From NCBI GenBank assembly GCA_028023455.1, contig JAQFVV010012423.1, positions 2,865,273 to 2,929,272 on the forward strand: DNA of 64,000 bases, given 5' to 3'. The notes beneath the pieces were generated by a model, which made no database searches, was not told the origin of the DNA, and worked only from the letters and a program-made list of their open reading frames with translations. The stretch's first letter is position 1. Every line of letters begins with the position of its first letter. Positions 49,769-62,869 of the stretch are shown here, in pieces. Source of the stretch: Epiperipatus broadwayi (taxonomy: Eukaryota; Onychophora; Udeonychophora; Euonychophora; Peripatidae). The position numbers were made by a program, and so were the translations under genes.

Positions 49769-49812
49769 ACCAACTGATGAGTACTGGTTTAGCACGAAAT
49801 ACGTATATTGGT
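49769..49812 (+). ncRNA. Hammerhead ribozyme, family C right arm, intact by hand fold
   Basis: Stem I ACCAA (49769-49773) with TTGGT (49808-49812); core CTGATGA (49774-49780); stem II GTACT/AGCAC around GGTTT (four pairs, one A-C); GAAA (49796-49799); stem III ATAC/GTAT with no loop; ATA site, cut after 49807. The self-complementary stem III without a loop suggests that the active form is a dimer, as known for hammerheads with minimal stem III. Confidence 0.8.
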
Positions 49813-49989
49813 GATTGTTTATCTTTTCGACACGTGTGTGATCAAGTGTGTCAGCAGTATGAGATAGTGTGAATAGTTGAGAGTCGTGTGAAAGTCTGAG
49901 TTCAAACACCCTATATATTACATATTGGAGTACAGGTATGAAAAAGCCTGTACTGTAGAAAAAAATGCATATATTATAATGAAATAAAT

Positions 49990-50125
49990 AATTAATCAAA
50001 TGGTTTTATTTCTCTGGGGTTCATAAAATGTTTGAACACCAGCAGTGCCAGAATTGGGATCAATCCATCTTTTCATTTCCGAAACTGACATTCTCCTACT
50101 GCCTTAAACCACAATGGGCTTTAAT
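49990..50125 (-). mobile_element. Possible tRNA-derived SINE, second family
   Basis: On the minus strand, a head with a poor A box is followed by a body (GTTCAAACATTTTATGAAC, then AGAAATAAAACCATTTGATT) that also occurs, with a much better A box, at 57455-57580. The shared body on both copies supports a repeat family. Confidence 0.5.
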
Positions 50126-51530
50126 TATTAGTGCTGATTTGCCAATAATTTAATCTTAAACTTTAATGAAGTCTTATATTATTAACATATATATGTCTGA
50201 TACAATTTACTTTTATGTATTCTAAATTGAATCACGGGCATTTTTCTTCATTCTTTCATTTTATTTTAATAATATCTAAATTGATTTTTTTTTTCAATTC
50301 TTCTTAGTTTAACTTGTTCAGCTACAATGAGTGGCTATTCTTTTGGAAAAGAAGACTAAGTCAATTTCTAAAAGCAGGTTTAATCAATTTACTGAACTAT
50401 ATTAGCCTTTTACGGTTAAGTGTTTTGACATTCTTAGAATTAATAATAGTGAAAATGAAAATAGAAGTGACATTGTAAATGAAATTACACTTTTTTTTCT
50501 TTTTCATAATCATATTTTCTTAGAAATTTCTTTTTACTTCCATATCTTACCTGAAGCTACATTTAATATTAACAATGGGAAGAAATAATACTAACATTTA
50601 TATTAAAAAAGATAGAGATGGAGAAGTTAAAATAAAAGATTTCAATTAACATATGCATGTGTAAATACTGAAAATAATGGAACCTAAGAGATTTTACTTT
50701 TCTTCAACTGAGTATAATAAAATATTTAGGTTTATTATAATGTATATACTATACTCCCTCTAGTGTAAAAAAATGAAATTAACTTTAATTTTTTTTATGT
50801 TTTTGCTAACTAAGGAATTATATATCTTTAAATCTTAATATTTATTAGCCAAAATGTATAATATAATATAGCCTATATCAACATTATTATATCTCCATTA
50901 ATTAAATACATTATTGTAAAAGTTTAAATGCATTAAAAATACTCTATATAAATTATTAGCAAAACAAATTGACTTTAAAAATTACTTTTGTATATTTTAT
51001 ATGTATAATATTTGTGAGTGTTAGATCTTTTTTTTTTTCAAACTTTATAATGATATAATAATTTACGTAATGATCATCAAATTAAAATTCATTTTATATT
51101 AAGACAAACCTCTACCTAATTCAATAAATTGTTCACAGATGCTTATATAACAGTGTTTTAGTGAGCTGTTACAAAGATTAAAAAAAGCAAACCCATCGCC
51201 TACTTCTGTTAATCCTTGTTCATTGGATGAGATCACAAAATAGCTCTTTTTAGATTATCTACCAAATGAAAAGAACAAGAAATTGTCATTCTGTTTCTAG
51301 CATAATTAATTTACACAACAATTGTCTCAGTATGAGTTAAATGATAAAACAAGTGCTGCAAATCCAATTGGTTTGTTGATTCAAAAAAAGAAAGGTGTGA
51401 AATAACATGAGTGCGAAAATAATATGATAGCTGGCAAAATTGCTTCAGAGGTTTTTTTTTAAATGATTGAGTAATTGAAGAATTTTACTTATTTTTTCTC
51501 AAATAATATGCATATCTTTAGTTTTGAACA
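50126..51530. other. No gene recognised
   Basis: AT-rich sequence without identifiable content. Confidence 0.45.
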
Positions 51531-52755
<1,225 letters not shown>

Positions 52756-55140
52756 GTTTCAAAAAGGCCTTTATTGTCTCAAAAGAATACAACATTAGTG
52801 GTTATATAGTAAATTAACTGCTACAAGTTGCTTATAAATTTTAACATTTACATTGTCATTTTTGTTAGAGTTCTTTCTGGATTTACATGAGCTTAAATCA
52901 TAGTTTTTACCTACATATAATATCCTGGATTGTTCATTCTGCCTAGGTCAACAGTCCAAATGTTATAACACAATTTTCATTTTGTTTTATGTCCCAAATG
53001 GGTCAAATATAATTTATGATTTGAACCCCATTAGCAAATTAATCACTTATAACAGAAGGGGAAAATTGTTGCCAAATTGTTTTTGTTGCTAAATTGACAT
53101 GCGTATCCTTATAAGTTTCTTTATAATGTTTAATTTTTCCAACTTACAATGTTCAAACTGGTGTTACAAAGATCTTATTAGATCTAACTCCCAAGTTTTG
53201 GTCCTACATTTTTTTTAAATGTGTCCTATTCCCAAAATTCATTGATGTTGCAAGATTTCAGGTTTTCAAAAAAAAAAACAAAAACACACTAAACCGGTTC
53301 CTAAAAGTTTTAACATTTTTGTCACTATAACATTGATTTAATCTTAAGTAATGACCAGGTGGCTGCATAAATGTCAGGTCTGGCCAGTGTTCTATCCCTT
53401 TTCTGTATCATTGCAAGTTTATTTGAAAAAGTAGCTGGATGTCTCCTGGAATAGGAAGGTGCATCTAGTACAACAGTATGCATAGAGCACAAAGGTTTCT
53501 GCCCTGACACTTGGTGTTAATCCCTCTCTAAATGCAGAAATTGATGTATTGTTACATTAGACTTCCTGTAATTGCTAGTTATCAGATTTCTTATCTGCCT
53601 AAGTCCCTCACAGTGATATATCAGATGTGATAGGGTTTCTTCAGCTTGATGGCATAACCCACAAAAGGAATCAATTGATGTACACAATCTTTTATGGCAA
53701 AGAAAATATGTGGTAGGTAATGCAGATAAGTTAAGTTTTATCAGAAAATTTAAAAACTTTGGTTCTAAGGCCCATCGTTTATACCTTTTAACCAGTTGTT
53801 TATTATTAATTCCCAGTATTGGTTCCAAAGCAGTGCATTATTTTCATTTATTAGTTCATAAATTTCCCAGTATTTGTACTTATTAATAAATTGCTCTGGG
53901 ATTTTTGATTCTGTTTTACAATGGTAAATTAATTGTTCAAAATATGATAATTTTTTTGGTGGTGGTTTATCAGTTGGAATGACTTCTATGAGCTGCTAAA
54001 TTTTTAGAAATTGTTTAACAATATCAATTATATTGTTTCTCATTCTCTGTTTGTCAAAAATACCAATATCATGTAATCCCAAACTATTTTTATTCATGTG
54101 ATTGACATAGTTTTGCCATTGATATTGCCACGATTTTCCTTGACCATAGTAGCTGATTGCAAATGGTCTTAATTTTAGAGATAAAAGCTTTTGAGAAAGC
54201 AACCACTGGCATAAAGTAAACTATCTTAGTTATTATCAAACTATTAATTAATTGAATCTTAGAATATATTGACATATAGATATTGATTAGAGAGTCTGCT
54301 ATTTGCTGGATTTTATTTTTTCAATTTGTTCTGCAAATGACATCTCATGCCAGTAAGATGGAATGAAAACCCAAGGAATGAGCCTGGATTTGCCTGAAAA
54401 ATAGATGTACATGGCCTTCCCATGAATATGGTCCATGCTGCTGTTTTTTCTGGATTGAAACCTAGTTTAAATTCCTTTGTGTATTTTTCTAAACTCATCT
54501 GTAATTTTGGTATCTGCTTTTTTGATATCAGGAAAATGTTAATATCATCCATGTATGCAATGCAGGCCATTTTTTGACCTGTTCCCAGGATCTCCATTCC
54601 CTCAAATACCTGTTGTATTCAAACAAGAAGGATATTTATATATAAAATGAATAAGATGGCACTAAGTGGGGACCCCTGTGAAAGTGATTTAGTTTGTGTG
54701 AAAGCTGGTGAATTTCTGACATTTAGGGTGATGTGAAGCTCACGATTTATTATAAGATATATATATGATTTTGGCATTTCAGTGTCATTCAGTAATGTCA
54801 ACAGTACAGATATATCAACAATGTCAAAAGCCAAAGCAATATCCAGCTATACAACATACAGGCCATATCTTTTCTCTAACCGATGTCAAAATAGCCTTAA
54901 ATAACATAGCGGCTTGTGCTGTAGATGAATGTTTTTTTGGGAAATTGATCTGGAGAAATCATCGACAAAATAAATGGTTCTACTTCATCTTTAATTACTT
55001 TCTCTAAAATCTTTATGGGCAATAGACCCATTGATATTGGCCTTATCTGTGATAACAAAGGGATTGGCTTCTTTTTTTTTTTATTAAACGGCACCATAAA
55101 AACAGCATTATAAAAAAAAGTGTATTTTAAACTCATATAT
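52756..55140 (-). pseudogene. L1/Tx1-like LINE copy 1, reverse transcriptase to tail, broken
   Basis: In N to C order on the minus strand: 55136-54897 has PLLSQIRPISMGLLPIKILEK (fingers); 54834-54619 has AFDIVDISVLLTLLN (motif A) and SQGSPLSAILFILYIN (motif B); 54597-54313 has IAYMDDINIFLISKK (motif C, YMDD) and LGFNPEKTA (motif D); 54275-53996 is the thumb (INSLIITKIVYFMPV, QLLWSRK, LGLHDIGIF); 53828-53517 has CGLCHQAEETLSHLIYHCEG, a zf-RVT type CCHC. 53510-53325 is the C-terminal end. The thumb and zinc finger fit the L1/Tx1 group. It lacks the endonuclease (5' truncated) and has frameshifts between blocks. Confidence 0.85.
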
Positions 55141-56230
55141 ATATATAATTAAAATACTGAAATTAATTCTATAATTTTTAATAAATAGACAAATTAAAGT
55201 AAAAGTTGATTTAGAGCACAGCTCCCATTCTGAGTAACAATTTTCAGTTAAAATCTAAAAAAAAAAATCAGTCACTCACCTTAATGTGAAAAAAATAACA
55301 GTCGTACTAATGTAAAATAACATTAATATTTTATATAATTGGGCACCCATCTATATGTTGTGTACATTTATATTGTTTATTTAATACATTGTTTATCATA
55401 TTTATAAAATATGCCTTCTTTATCTCAAATCATTTTCCACATACAAAATAAAAGTATTGTCAGTACAAAAATCTTTCATTATAAATTAAGTAAATAATAT
55501 AATTTAGCAAACTTTTTAACACAAAAAGCCATTTTGATTAAATCTCCCTCCCCATTTCCATTAAAGAGCTGCAAGGAAAGAGAGAGCACCCCCCCCACCT
55601 CCACCACCATTGAAGAGCCATAAGGAAAGAGGTGAAAAATGTGTTATAATTTATAAATGGCTGTGGATAAATTTGAATATTTATTATACTAATAGAACAT
55701 AATAGAATCTGTATACATCTAAGTAAAATAAAAATTCTTTAAAAATCAAACAATAAATGAAAAATTACTTTGACAGTTGGATTTATTCACAAATTTCTAA
55801 TATTTAAATTCATCATATACAATAATTGTCATTCTATAATTAGGTTGAATTCAAGATGTAACATTGTAAAGTGAATTTTTTTTCTTCTAGAGTCTTTGAA
55901 ATATTTATTTACAAATTACAAGTGGAAATAAAAAAAAATGGGTTTATGATTATCACATAAATACAGCTATAAGATTAGGATCAAAGAGCTACATTTGACT
56001 CATTACCTGCAGTTTACTTACCCCTGTACTATAATGACAATTTAAATCTATTCATAGAATAATGTAATTTTTATTTGGTAGTTCATACTCATGAATTTTC
56101 GTTTTTACTGCATATTTTGCCTCACCAAAATAACTTTAACCACACTTTTGCACCATTTTATTTATTTGATGCAATATTAAAATGAAAAGAATAAATTGTT
56201 ATAGTCATTTAACACATTCTATTATTTATG
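55141..56230. other. No gene recognised
   Basis: AT-rich sequence with a C-run near 55590-55600 and a duplicated phrase (AGAGCTGCAAGGAAAGAGAG and AGAGCCATAAGGAAAGAGG) near 55565-55635. Confidence 0.45.
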
Positions 56231-56699
56231 TATACAATATAATACTAAATCTTCCATGCACTTTACTACTGATACACAATGCTTTATTTATCACCCTCTT
56301 TTACAGTATACAGTTTTGATTGCCTCAGCAGTCTTCTTCAGAACTTTTATATCTCCTAACTTCAACTGCATTAAAAGATATAAAAGTCCTGAAAAAGATT
56401 GCTGGGGCAATCAAAACTGTACCACCCTCTTTTACAGATTACAGTTTTGATTGCCCCAGAAATCTTCTTCAGAACTTTTATATCTCTGAAGTTAAGATAT
56501 ATAAAAGTTATAAAGAAGATTGCTCAGGCAATCAAAACTGTAAACTATAAAAGAGGGTTGTCAGTTGAAGCTAGTAGTTATAAAAGTTCTGAAGAAGATT
56601 GTTGGGGCACTTGAAATTGAAAACTATAAAAAAGGATAGTAAATAAAGCATTGTGTAACAGTAGTAAAGTGCATGAATGATTTAGTATTATATAGTATA
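56231..56699. mobile_element. Nested foldback element
   Basis: Outer arms 56231-56289 and 56641-56699 are near-perfect reverse complements. Between them a 40-55 bp motif (core CTTCTTCAGAACTTTTATAT and GATTGCCCCAG) appears five times in alternating or same-sense order: about 56302-56352, 56382-56420, 56430-56480, 56503-56556 and 56581-56635. The whole region can fold into several hairpins. The three overlapping open frames have no recognised content. It could be a foldback or MITE-type DNA transposon derivative. Confidence 0.8.
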
Positions 56700-57073
56700 C
56701 ATTTGGCAATGCAATAAGAAAGAGTAGTTATTATTTATATATATACTAACAAAAATCTTTTTTTTCTATGTATTACTATTATTAAAATAAACAATAATTA
56801 TCTATCTATTCTAATACTATCCATTGTAAGTTTTGATATTCACTAGTTACCAAATGATAATAAAATTTTAGTCCAGATAATACAACTGGTTTCTGATTGA
56901 CCCTTTATGAATGAAAACTTTGAGTTCAATTATGGATCTCAAAATTATCTTTAACTCTGTACTAGTAAGCTAATAGCTTGAAATTTATAACACCAGTTCT
57001 AATCCAAAACAATTTGCCTATCTATTCATAATCATAATATAAACTACCTACAGTTATCAAAGGAATAACATTA

Positions 57074-57111
<38 letters not shown>

Positions 57112-57454
57112 TAATGTATATATATTTATATATATATATATATTGCCCTGGTGGCAGATCTGCATAACTATGTAAAACAAAATGATTTGGATTATAAACC
57201 TGAGAGTTATTTGATTTTAACGTATTATTTTAATAATAATAAAAAATAAAGCTGTGTGCCAAAAGCAAAATTGCATTGATTTCAGCTTTGAATTCCAATC
57301 TTTTATTAAAGAAAAAATCCAAAGACCAGTCTAGTGATATATAATTTAATTTGAAGGGTCAATATTTTTGTTCAATAAGCTATGTGAAATACTTTTTTTG
57401 CTTCCATCATGTTTATTGAATTACATGACAAATATTTTTTTTAAAAAATAATTA
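56700..57454. other. No gene recognised; AT hairpin
   Basis: AT-rich. 57069-57117 is a palindrome with arms CATTACTAATATAT around an (AT)n core. Other AT runs lie near 57130-57145. Confidence 0.5.
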
Positions 57455-57580
57455 AATGGTTTATTACTCAGGAGCTCATAAAAAATTTGAACATCAAAAG
57501 TGAAAAGGCTGAATTCATATTCCTAACTCTTGAACACTAGAGTTCACCACTATACCACTGCTTTCAAGGAAAAATGGAAT
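57455..57580 (-). mobile_element. Possible tRNA-derived SINE, second family, better copy
   Basis: On the minus strand GCAGTGGTATAGTGGTGAAC contains TGGTATAGTGG, a good Pol III A box. TTCAAGAGTTAGGAATATGAATTC (a poor B box) follows, then the same body as at 49990-50125. The LINE fragment begins about 10 bases beyond. Confidence 0.55.
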
Positions 57581-57589
57581 GGTCAATAT

Positions 57590-58420
57590 TTTAAATGAGA
57601 GACACAAAAAGCCAAATGAAAATGTTTGGTAGATTGCAGTTTATATATAATAAGAGAATAGTCAAAATAGGATTTAATTGGGTTATGAGTAAATGGCAAG
57701 CAACCGGATGGGTGAGAAAGGTAGTACACTATGGAGAAAATTTGGATAAAGAATTCATGTCAGTATACTTATACAAAAGGTAGGATGATAGTGTTAGGAG
57801 AATTGTTGAGTGTTATAGTGGTAAGGAATGTGATAAAAGAATAGATGCATTAATCAACAATAGGGAGTTGGAGAGATGAAGCATTAGTATGGAGAGTAAA
57901 AAGAGTTTAAATATACATAGAAGTAAATAAAATATTGGGTGCAAAATAATTTACGATAATAGTAAGGAAAGTAGTTTACTGTTTAAGACTCAAACATGAT
58001 CTTTAGCAACAAAAAAAAAATGTATGCATAAATGGAAAACTGTGGGTGATTTAGTCTGCAAGTTGTGTAAGAAAGGCATAAAAAATATTAGGCATCTGTT
58101 AATTGAATGTAAATGCATGAAAGCAGAAAAGATAAAAATAATAAAATTGTGAATGAATAAATATAAATAAAGTGATTATACAGAAAGTGGGTTATTGGTT
58201 TTTAGGCTCGTTTGGGAAAAGGGAGATTTAGATATAAAGGCTATGGAGTTGACAAAGATTATGTTGTAAAAATGGGATGGAGCAGGATAGAAAAGACTAT
58301 GGTAAAACTTAAGACAGGCAATGGAATGAGAAAGTAAAATGGCTAACAGGTTTCTCTGGACATAGTGGCTGAAAGATTTCTGACTCTGTATAAGAAGTCA
58401 CGGTGCATCACATCACATGA
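57590..58420 (+). pseudogene. LINE fragment (family of 62.9 kb), C-terminal region
   Basis: Frames on the plus strand read RDTKSQMKMFGRLQFIYNKR, then WVRKVVHYGENLDKEFMSVY, SVRRIVECYSGKECDKRIDA and ESSLLFKTQT, matching the better copy at 63379-64000 almost throughout. Several stops and shifts occur. The reverse transcriptase is missing. It ends near 58420, just before a decayed HHR family C copy. Confidence 0.75.
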
Positions 58421-58914
58421 CAATTCTATGAGGTATTATTTATCTTTCAACAGGGCAAACATAATACGTATTATGGAAATTTTTAATGCATAAAAATTAT
58501 ATTGTAATATGATGTTTTAAATTATTTAATATATGAAAATTATGAAAGTAAATGTTACAGATATTAACTTTTTAAGATTTTTCTTCATAATAGTCTTATT
58601 AAAGTTTAATTGAGATAAAATCTAATTAAAACATTTTTCTCACCATACAATTCTTTTAGAGTTTTTTCTCTAGTGCATCACGTGTAGAGTTTAATAGAAA
58701 TAATCTGATGTATATATTTATGTGCAAATATATTGCCTGCCTATAAGCAGATATAGCTCTAGGCAATATATAATACACCATCATTGTTATTACCAAAATT
58801 TGTAAGCATAAACAATTTGCTACAAAAATAATGACTTACTCAACATGAGCATGACAATAATATTGATAAAGGAATTTTGGCATTCTCGCATCATATTTTT
58901 AATAGTATGGATGA

Positions 58915-59195
58915 CTGAAAATTTGAAGGGTGGATTATATTAATGCCTGTCCATTAAAGTTTGAAGTTTGCAATCTTAATATAAACTGAACACTGATTAT
59001 ATATATATGTGTGTGGAGAATGATGACATGGACCAAACAATAAATGCTGGTTCAGCATGAGATATATACATTGGAGATCATTTATCTTTTTCACATGTAT
59101 GTGGTCATGTGTATTAGTTGTATAAGATAGAGTGGATAGCTGAAAGTAAAATCTGTGTTCAATTCCCTTATCGTTACATCTAAAACCCAAAATAT
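58915..59195 (+). mobile_element. HHR family C, decayed copy
   Basis: It matches the right half of the inverted repeat at 49.4-49.9 kb (TGCCTGTCCATTAAAGT, TATATGTGTGTGGAGAATGAT, GTTCAATTCCC). At the ribozyme position stem II and stem I sequences are still visible (ATGCTGGTTCAGCAT, ACCAA...TTGG), but the core reads ACAATAA and GAAA is GAGA, so it is inactive. The B-box-like GTGTTCAATTCCC is well kept. A minus-strand open frame is a shadow. Confidence 0.7.
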
Positions 59196-60726
59196 ATAAA
59201 TAGAAAATCAAATAGAAAAAAATTTTTTTTTACAATTGTTGGGATAATAGTTAGACCTTTTTAAAATATGTTGTATCTTCAAGATTTAATTTTTTAAAGA
59301 ATTATATTTTCTACCATAATGATGAATTTACATATCATAAATGAAATAGTTTATAAGACATGATTTAAAATTAAACAGTTGAAATGCTTTATTTTTCTAC
59401 CAGATTTGCTGATTATTTCTGTCTATCTCTTTAAATAATTTGCAAACTCCAAATAAACGAAACACCAGTTTATTACGGTATTGACTTATGTACATTTTAA
59501 ATTTAATATGATGCTGATCTTTCAATTCAAAGATGATTTAGTGAGAATTGTTCCATAGAAAATATTGAATCTAATTTTAAACATGGTAGATGGCCTTTGA
59601 TTGTGATATGATTTTAGGGTTTTAGCAAATGATAAACAAGCTCCTAATATTTTAATAACTGAAAGAAAAAAACCGGCAGATTAATAATAGTGAGATGATT
59701 GATAATATAAATTCAAATAAGAGTTGGGACTCCACAAAAAAGGATTTTAAAAATGGCAGGTTATGAAAAATATAATAGATTAACAAAAGTTTGCATTAAT
59801 AGTGAGATGATAAATAAAATGATAGAGCAAAGAATGTAGAAATATGTTTTAAAGAGTTAAAACTGAATAACGACATGGAATGTTAAAGATTTTGTAAAGA
59901 GCATAGTTGGAAAGCATATAATTAACAATGTGATTATTAGTGAAACATTTAACATAATATATAGAAGTTTATAATTTTTTTTCTCTCATAGTTTAAAATG
60001 ATTTTTGCTGTGATGTGTTCTAATTACAATCAACATCATCTTATATTGTGATATTTTAATTTATAAATGTCATATTACTTGCTTCACACATTTGGAAATA
60101 TCATTATTAAATAAGAATCAGTTATTATTACTCAATATTTATTAGGCTTGAGATTATCATATTATTTCTAATTCAAAGATAAAGTAAAATTAATATATCT
60201 CTTATTGCATACAAGCATCATATTATTAATTTAACTTTATCACCAATTTCTACTTGCTCTTAAAGCCTATATTATAAAGACCTTTGAAAAAGTTAAAGAA
60301 CTCCAAATACACTTCTGACAAACTAAATGCAAGATGAAAGTTTATATCAGGACTAAAAATGTGACACTTGTAAATCAAATTGTTAATTTAATATTGATAA
60401 ATAGTGAGTAAATGATATGAGTGAAAAATTAGATCTGGGCCAGCTTAAGAGTGGTGGTTTAACTAGGAACACATTTTGAAGTCCATTTACTTTTATCTGA
60501 TAACTTCATCCAAGTATGTGTAAAATTATAGTAGTATATCTTTTATACTATTACTGTCTCAATATAGATAATTTAATAGAGTATTTTTTAAAAAAATGGA
60601 AGCAAACACAGTAGAAGAAAAAGTGTTGTTAGAAAAAATGATATAGACATTAGTTGAAAGATTGATGCAGTAGATAGATTTTTGAATAAGTAAGTAGTTT
60701 AATCAATATATATATAATTACCCTCC
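59196..60726. other. No gene confirmed; trace of family C
   Basis: AT-rich. 60420-60540 keeps fragments of family C (TGGGCCAGCTTAAGAGTGG, then GTGGTTTAACTAGGAAC at the ribozyme place). Nothing else was identified. Confidence 0.45.
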
Positions 60727-60730
60727 CAAG

Positions 60731-60856
60731 CATTGCTTTTTCAGCAACACTCTCTATGAATAAATATAAAGTATAAATATAAAGAATATACTTTTGAGTT
60801 ATGCTGTTGAGGCTCAGAGTTTATATTTATTTATAGAGAGCGTTGATGAAAAACAT
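60731..60856. repeat. Inverted repeat, MITE-like
   Basis: 60731-60770 and 60819-60856 are reverse complements with about four differences (CACTCTCTATGAATAAATAT against ATATTTATTTATAGAGAGCG), around a 48-base loop. Confidence 0.75.
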
Positions 60857-62730
60857 GACATCTGAGAGAGTAATTTGACACTTTGTACTTGAATTTTTAG
60901 CTAGCGATATGTACAGAGATATTTTCACTTTCATCAAACTTAGTTGTGAGTGTTAATGAGTATATATATATACAGTGTATATAGATAAGAATTTTTAAAA
61001 AGGAATAAATATAAATATTCAAGCTATAAAATGAAAATAATTAATAATTAAAATGTTTACTATCACAAGTACACAGCAAATTAAATGTACTTATTTGACA
61101 ATTTAGATTTCAATTTAATAATTAATACAAGGATTTCTGCTTTAAAAAAAATCTCTATATCAATGCTCATTTGACCCTATCAGCTTGTGTTTTCTCATCT
61201 TGTGGTTTTTAAGCTTGTTACACATACAATGCTGTCTAGGTCTTCACACATATTTAGTTCCACAGCTAAACAAGTTTCTCTTAGCTGTATGAAAGACATC
61301 TCATTAGTTGATTTTATCTTAGCTATCCTAATCTAATCAAGTTTCAGTCAAGCTTATCTTTAATTGGTTGTAAGACTTTCCTGTGGTTATTTTGATTCAA
61401 GTAAAGATCCCCAAAGGCATTAAAAACTTTTCTCGAAATTTATATAATAAAAATACTGAATATATATATATATATATATATATATGCGTTTGTGTTTGTT
61501 CATATTAGAGATGGGTTAAATTTGATATTTTTCCATCACAAAAAATGAAACTCAAATCAGTAATTAGATTTTGTTGGGTTAATTTTATTTAATCTTAGTA
61601 GAAAAAAAAAGTGCGTGTATGGACATATTTTTAGAAATTACAATTAATGCACATATGTTTACCCATATTGTGGAAAAATGAAAATTATCACATACCTATG
61701 TAAAGAAAATTATATATAAATACTTGAACTTTATTAAATTTAAAGTCTGTCTCCAGATTTGAAAAGAATTATAATAATTTTTAATTTAAAAAAAATATTA
61801 CTAATCAAGTATGTATTGTGTGAACTGCTTTGTTTGGTTTAGTAGTAGAATATAAGGTTTGAAAACTAACGGCTTCCCCTGATCGAAAATCAGACATGTA
61901 ACTTCTTGTGACAAAAGTCATATGATCTATCAAACAATTAGCCATATGGATATTTTTATTTATTCATTGGACTATAAAAAATAATCGAATGATATGTTGC
62001 TTGAGTTCCACATACTGATTGAGAACAGATAGTGATCAAACTGAGCTGTAGAATCTGCTATTTTATCAATGCACCAAATCACATAGATTGAATAATTGTA
62101 AATATTAAGTGATTCTAAAGAAATATCCTTTGCAAGACATATTTAAAATAGCTGGTATAAAATATGTGAGTGCAAGAAATTTGATTTTTGCGGATTAAAC
62201 TGTTGTGATATATATATATGTGTGTGTGATAAAATATTTTTGTAAGACTTGTAGAAATGTCCTTTTTGATCATCAACACGTTACTAAAGTCTTATAAATA
62301 TTATATTTTACCGGCTCGAATATAGATAATATAATGTGGAAGTAAGACTTTTCACATATAGCTCTTCGGGGTGGGGGTTAAACAATTCTGTATTATTTTA
62401 AAGATTTCTAATTGATTTTACTAAAATGTATATAGTTCAACAGTTGAATCTGTGTTATTTAATTGATAAATTATGATAATTGCAGATAGTAGTGGGTATT
62501 AAACTATATACGTTTTAAAGGTACACATGCAGTATGAATATTATAAAATGTATACACTTATCTTTGATATAATATAATTTAAAAAGTACACACATTAACA
62601 GATTTACAAAAATAATTAACAAAGAAATAAAATAATGAAGTTATAGAAAAGCAATGGTATAATAAATTTAGAGCATACATTTACATATGTATGCATAGTT
62701 CATTTGGTCCCTTTTTTTTTCAAATAAAAC
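60857..62730. other. No gene recognised
   Basis: AT-rich with (TA)n near 61459-61487. A G+C-richer patch at about 61140-61430 may be an unidentified old repeat. Confidence 0.45.
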
Positions 62731-62798
62731 ATTACTTTTCTTTTTCATTCATCTTTTGATGACAATTACTTTTCTTTTTCATTCATCTTTTGATGACA
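62731..62798. repeat. 34-bp tandem duplication
   Basis: 62731-62764 and 62765-62798 are identical copies of a unit beginning ATTACTTTTCTTTTTCATTC. Confidence 0.92.
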
Positions 62799-62869
62799 AT
62801 TGATGATGATAAATTTCAACAGAAGTAATATCTATGCAATGTTAATTCGTAAGTTTTATTCTTGACTGT

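Larger units (their letters stand above)
49431..49917. mobile_element. HHR family C: inverted repeat with two ribozymes
   Basis: Left arm about 49431-49656 and right arm about 49692-49917 are reverse complements with scattered differences, around a spacer of about 35 bases. Each arm has a hammerhead motif and, further out, a B-box-like segment (GAGTTCAAACACCC at 49898-49911 on the right). A minus-strand open frame at 49718-49999 is a shadow. Decayed relatives are at 58915-59190 and near 60420-60540. Confidence 0.88.
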
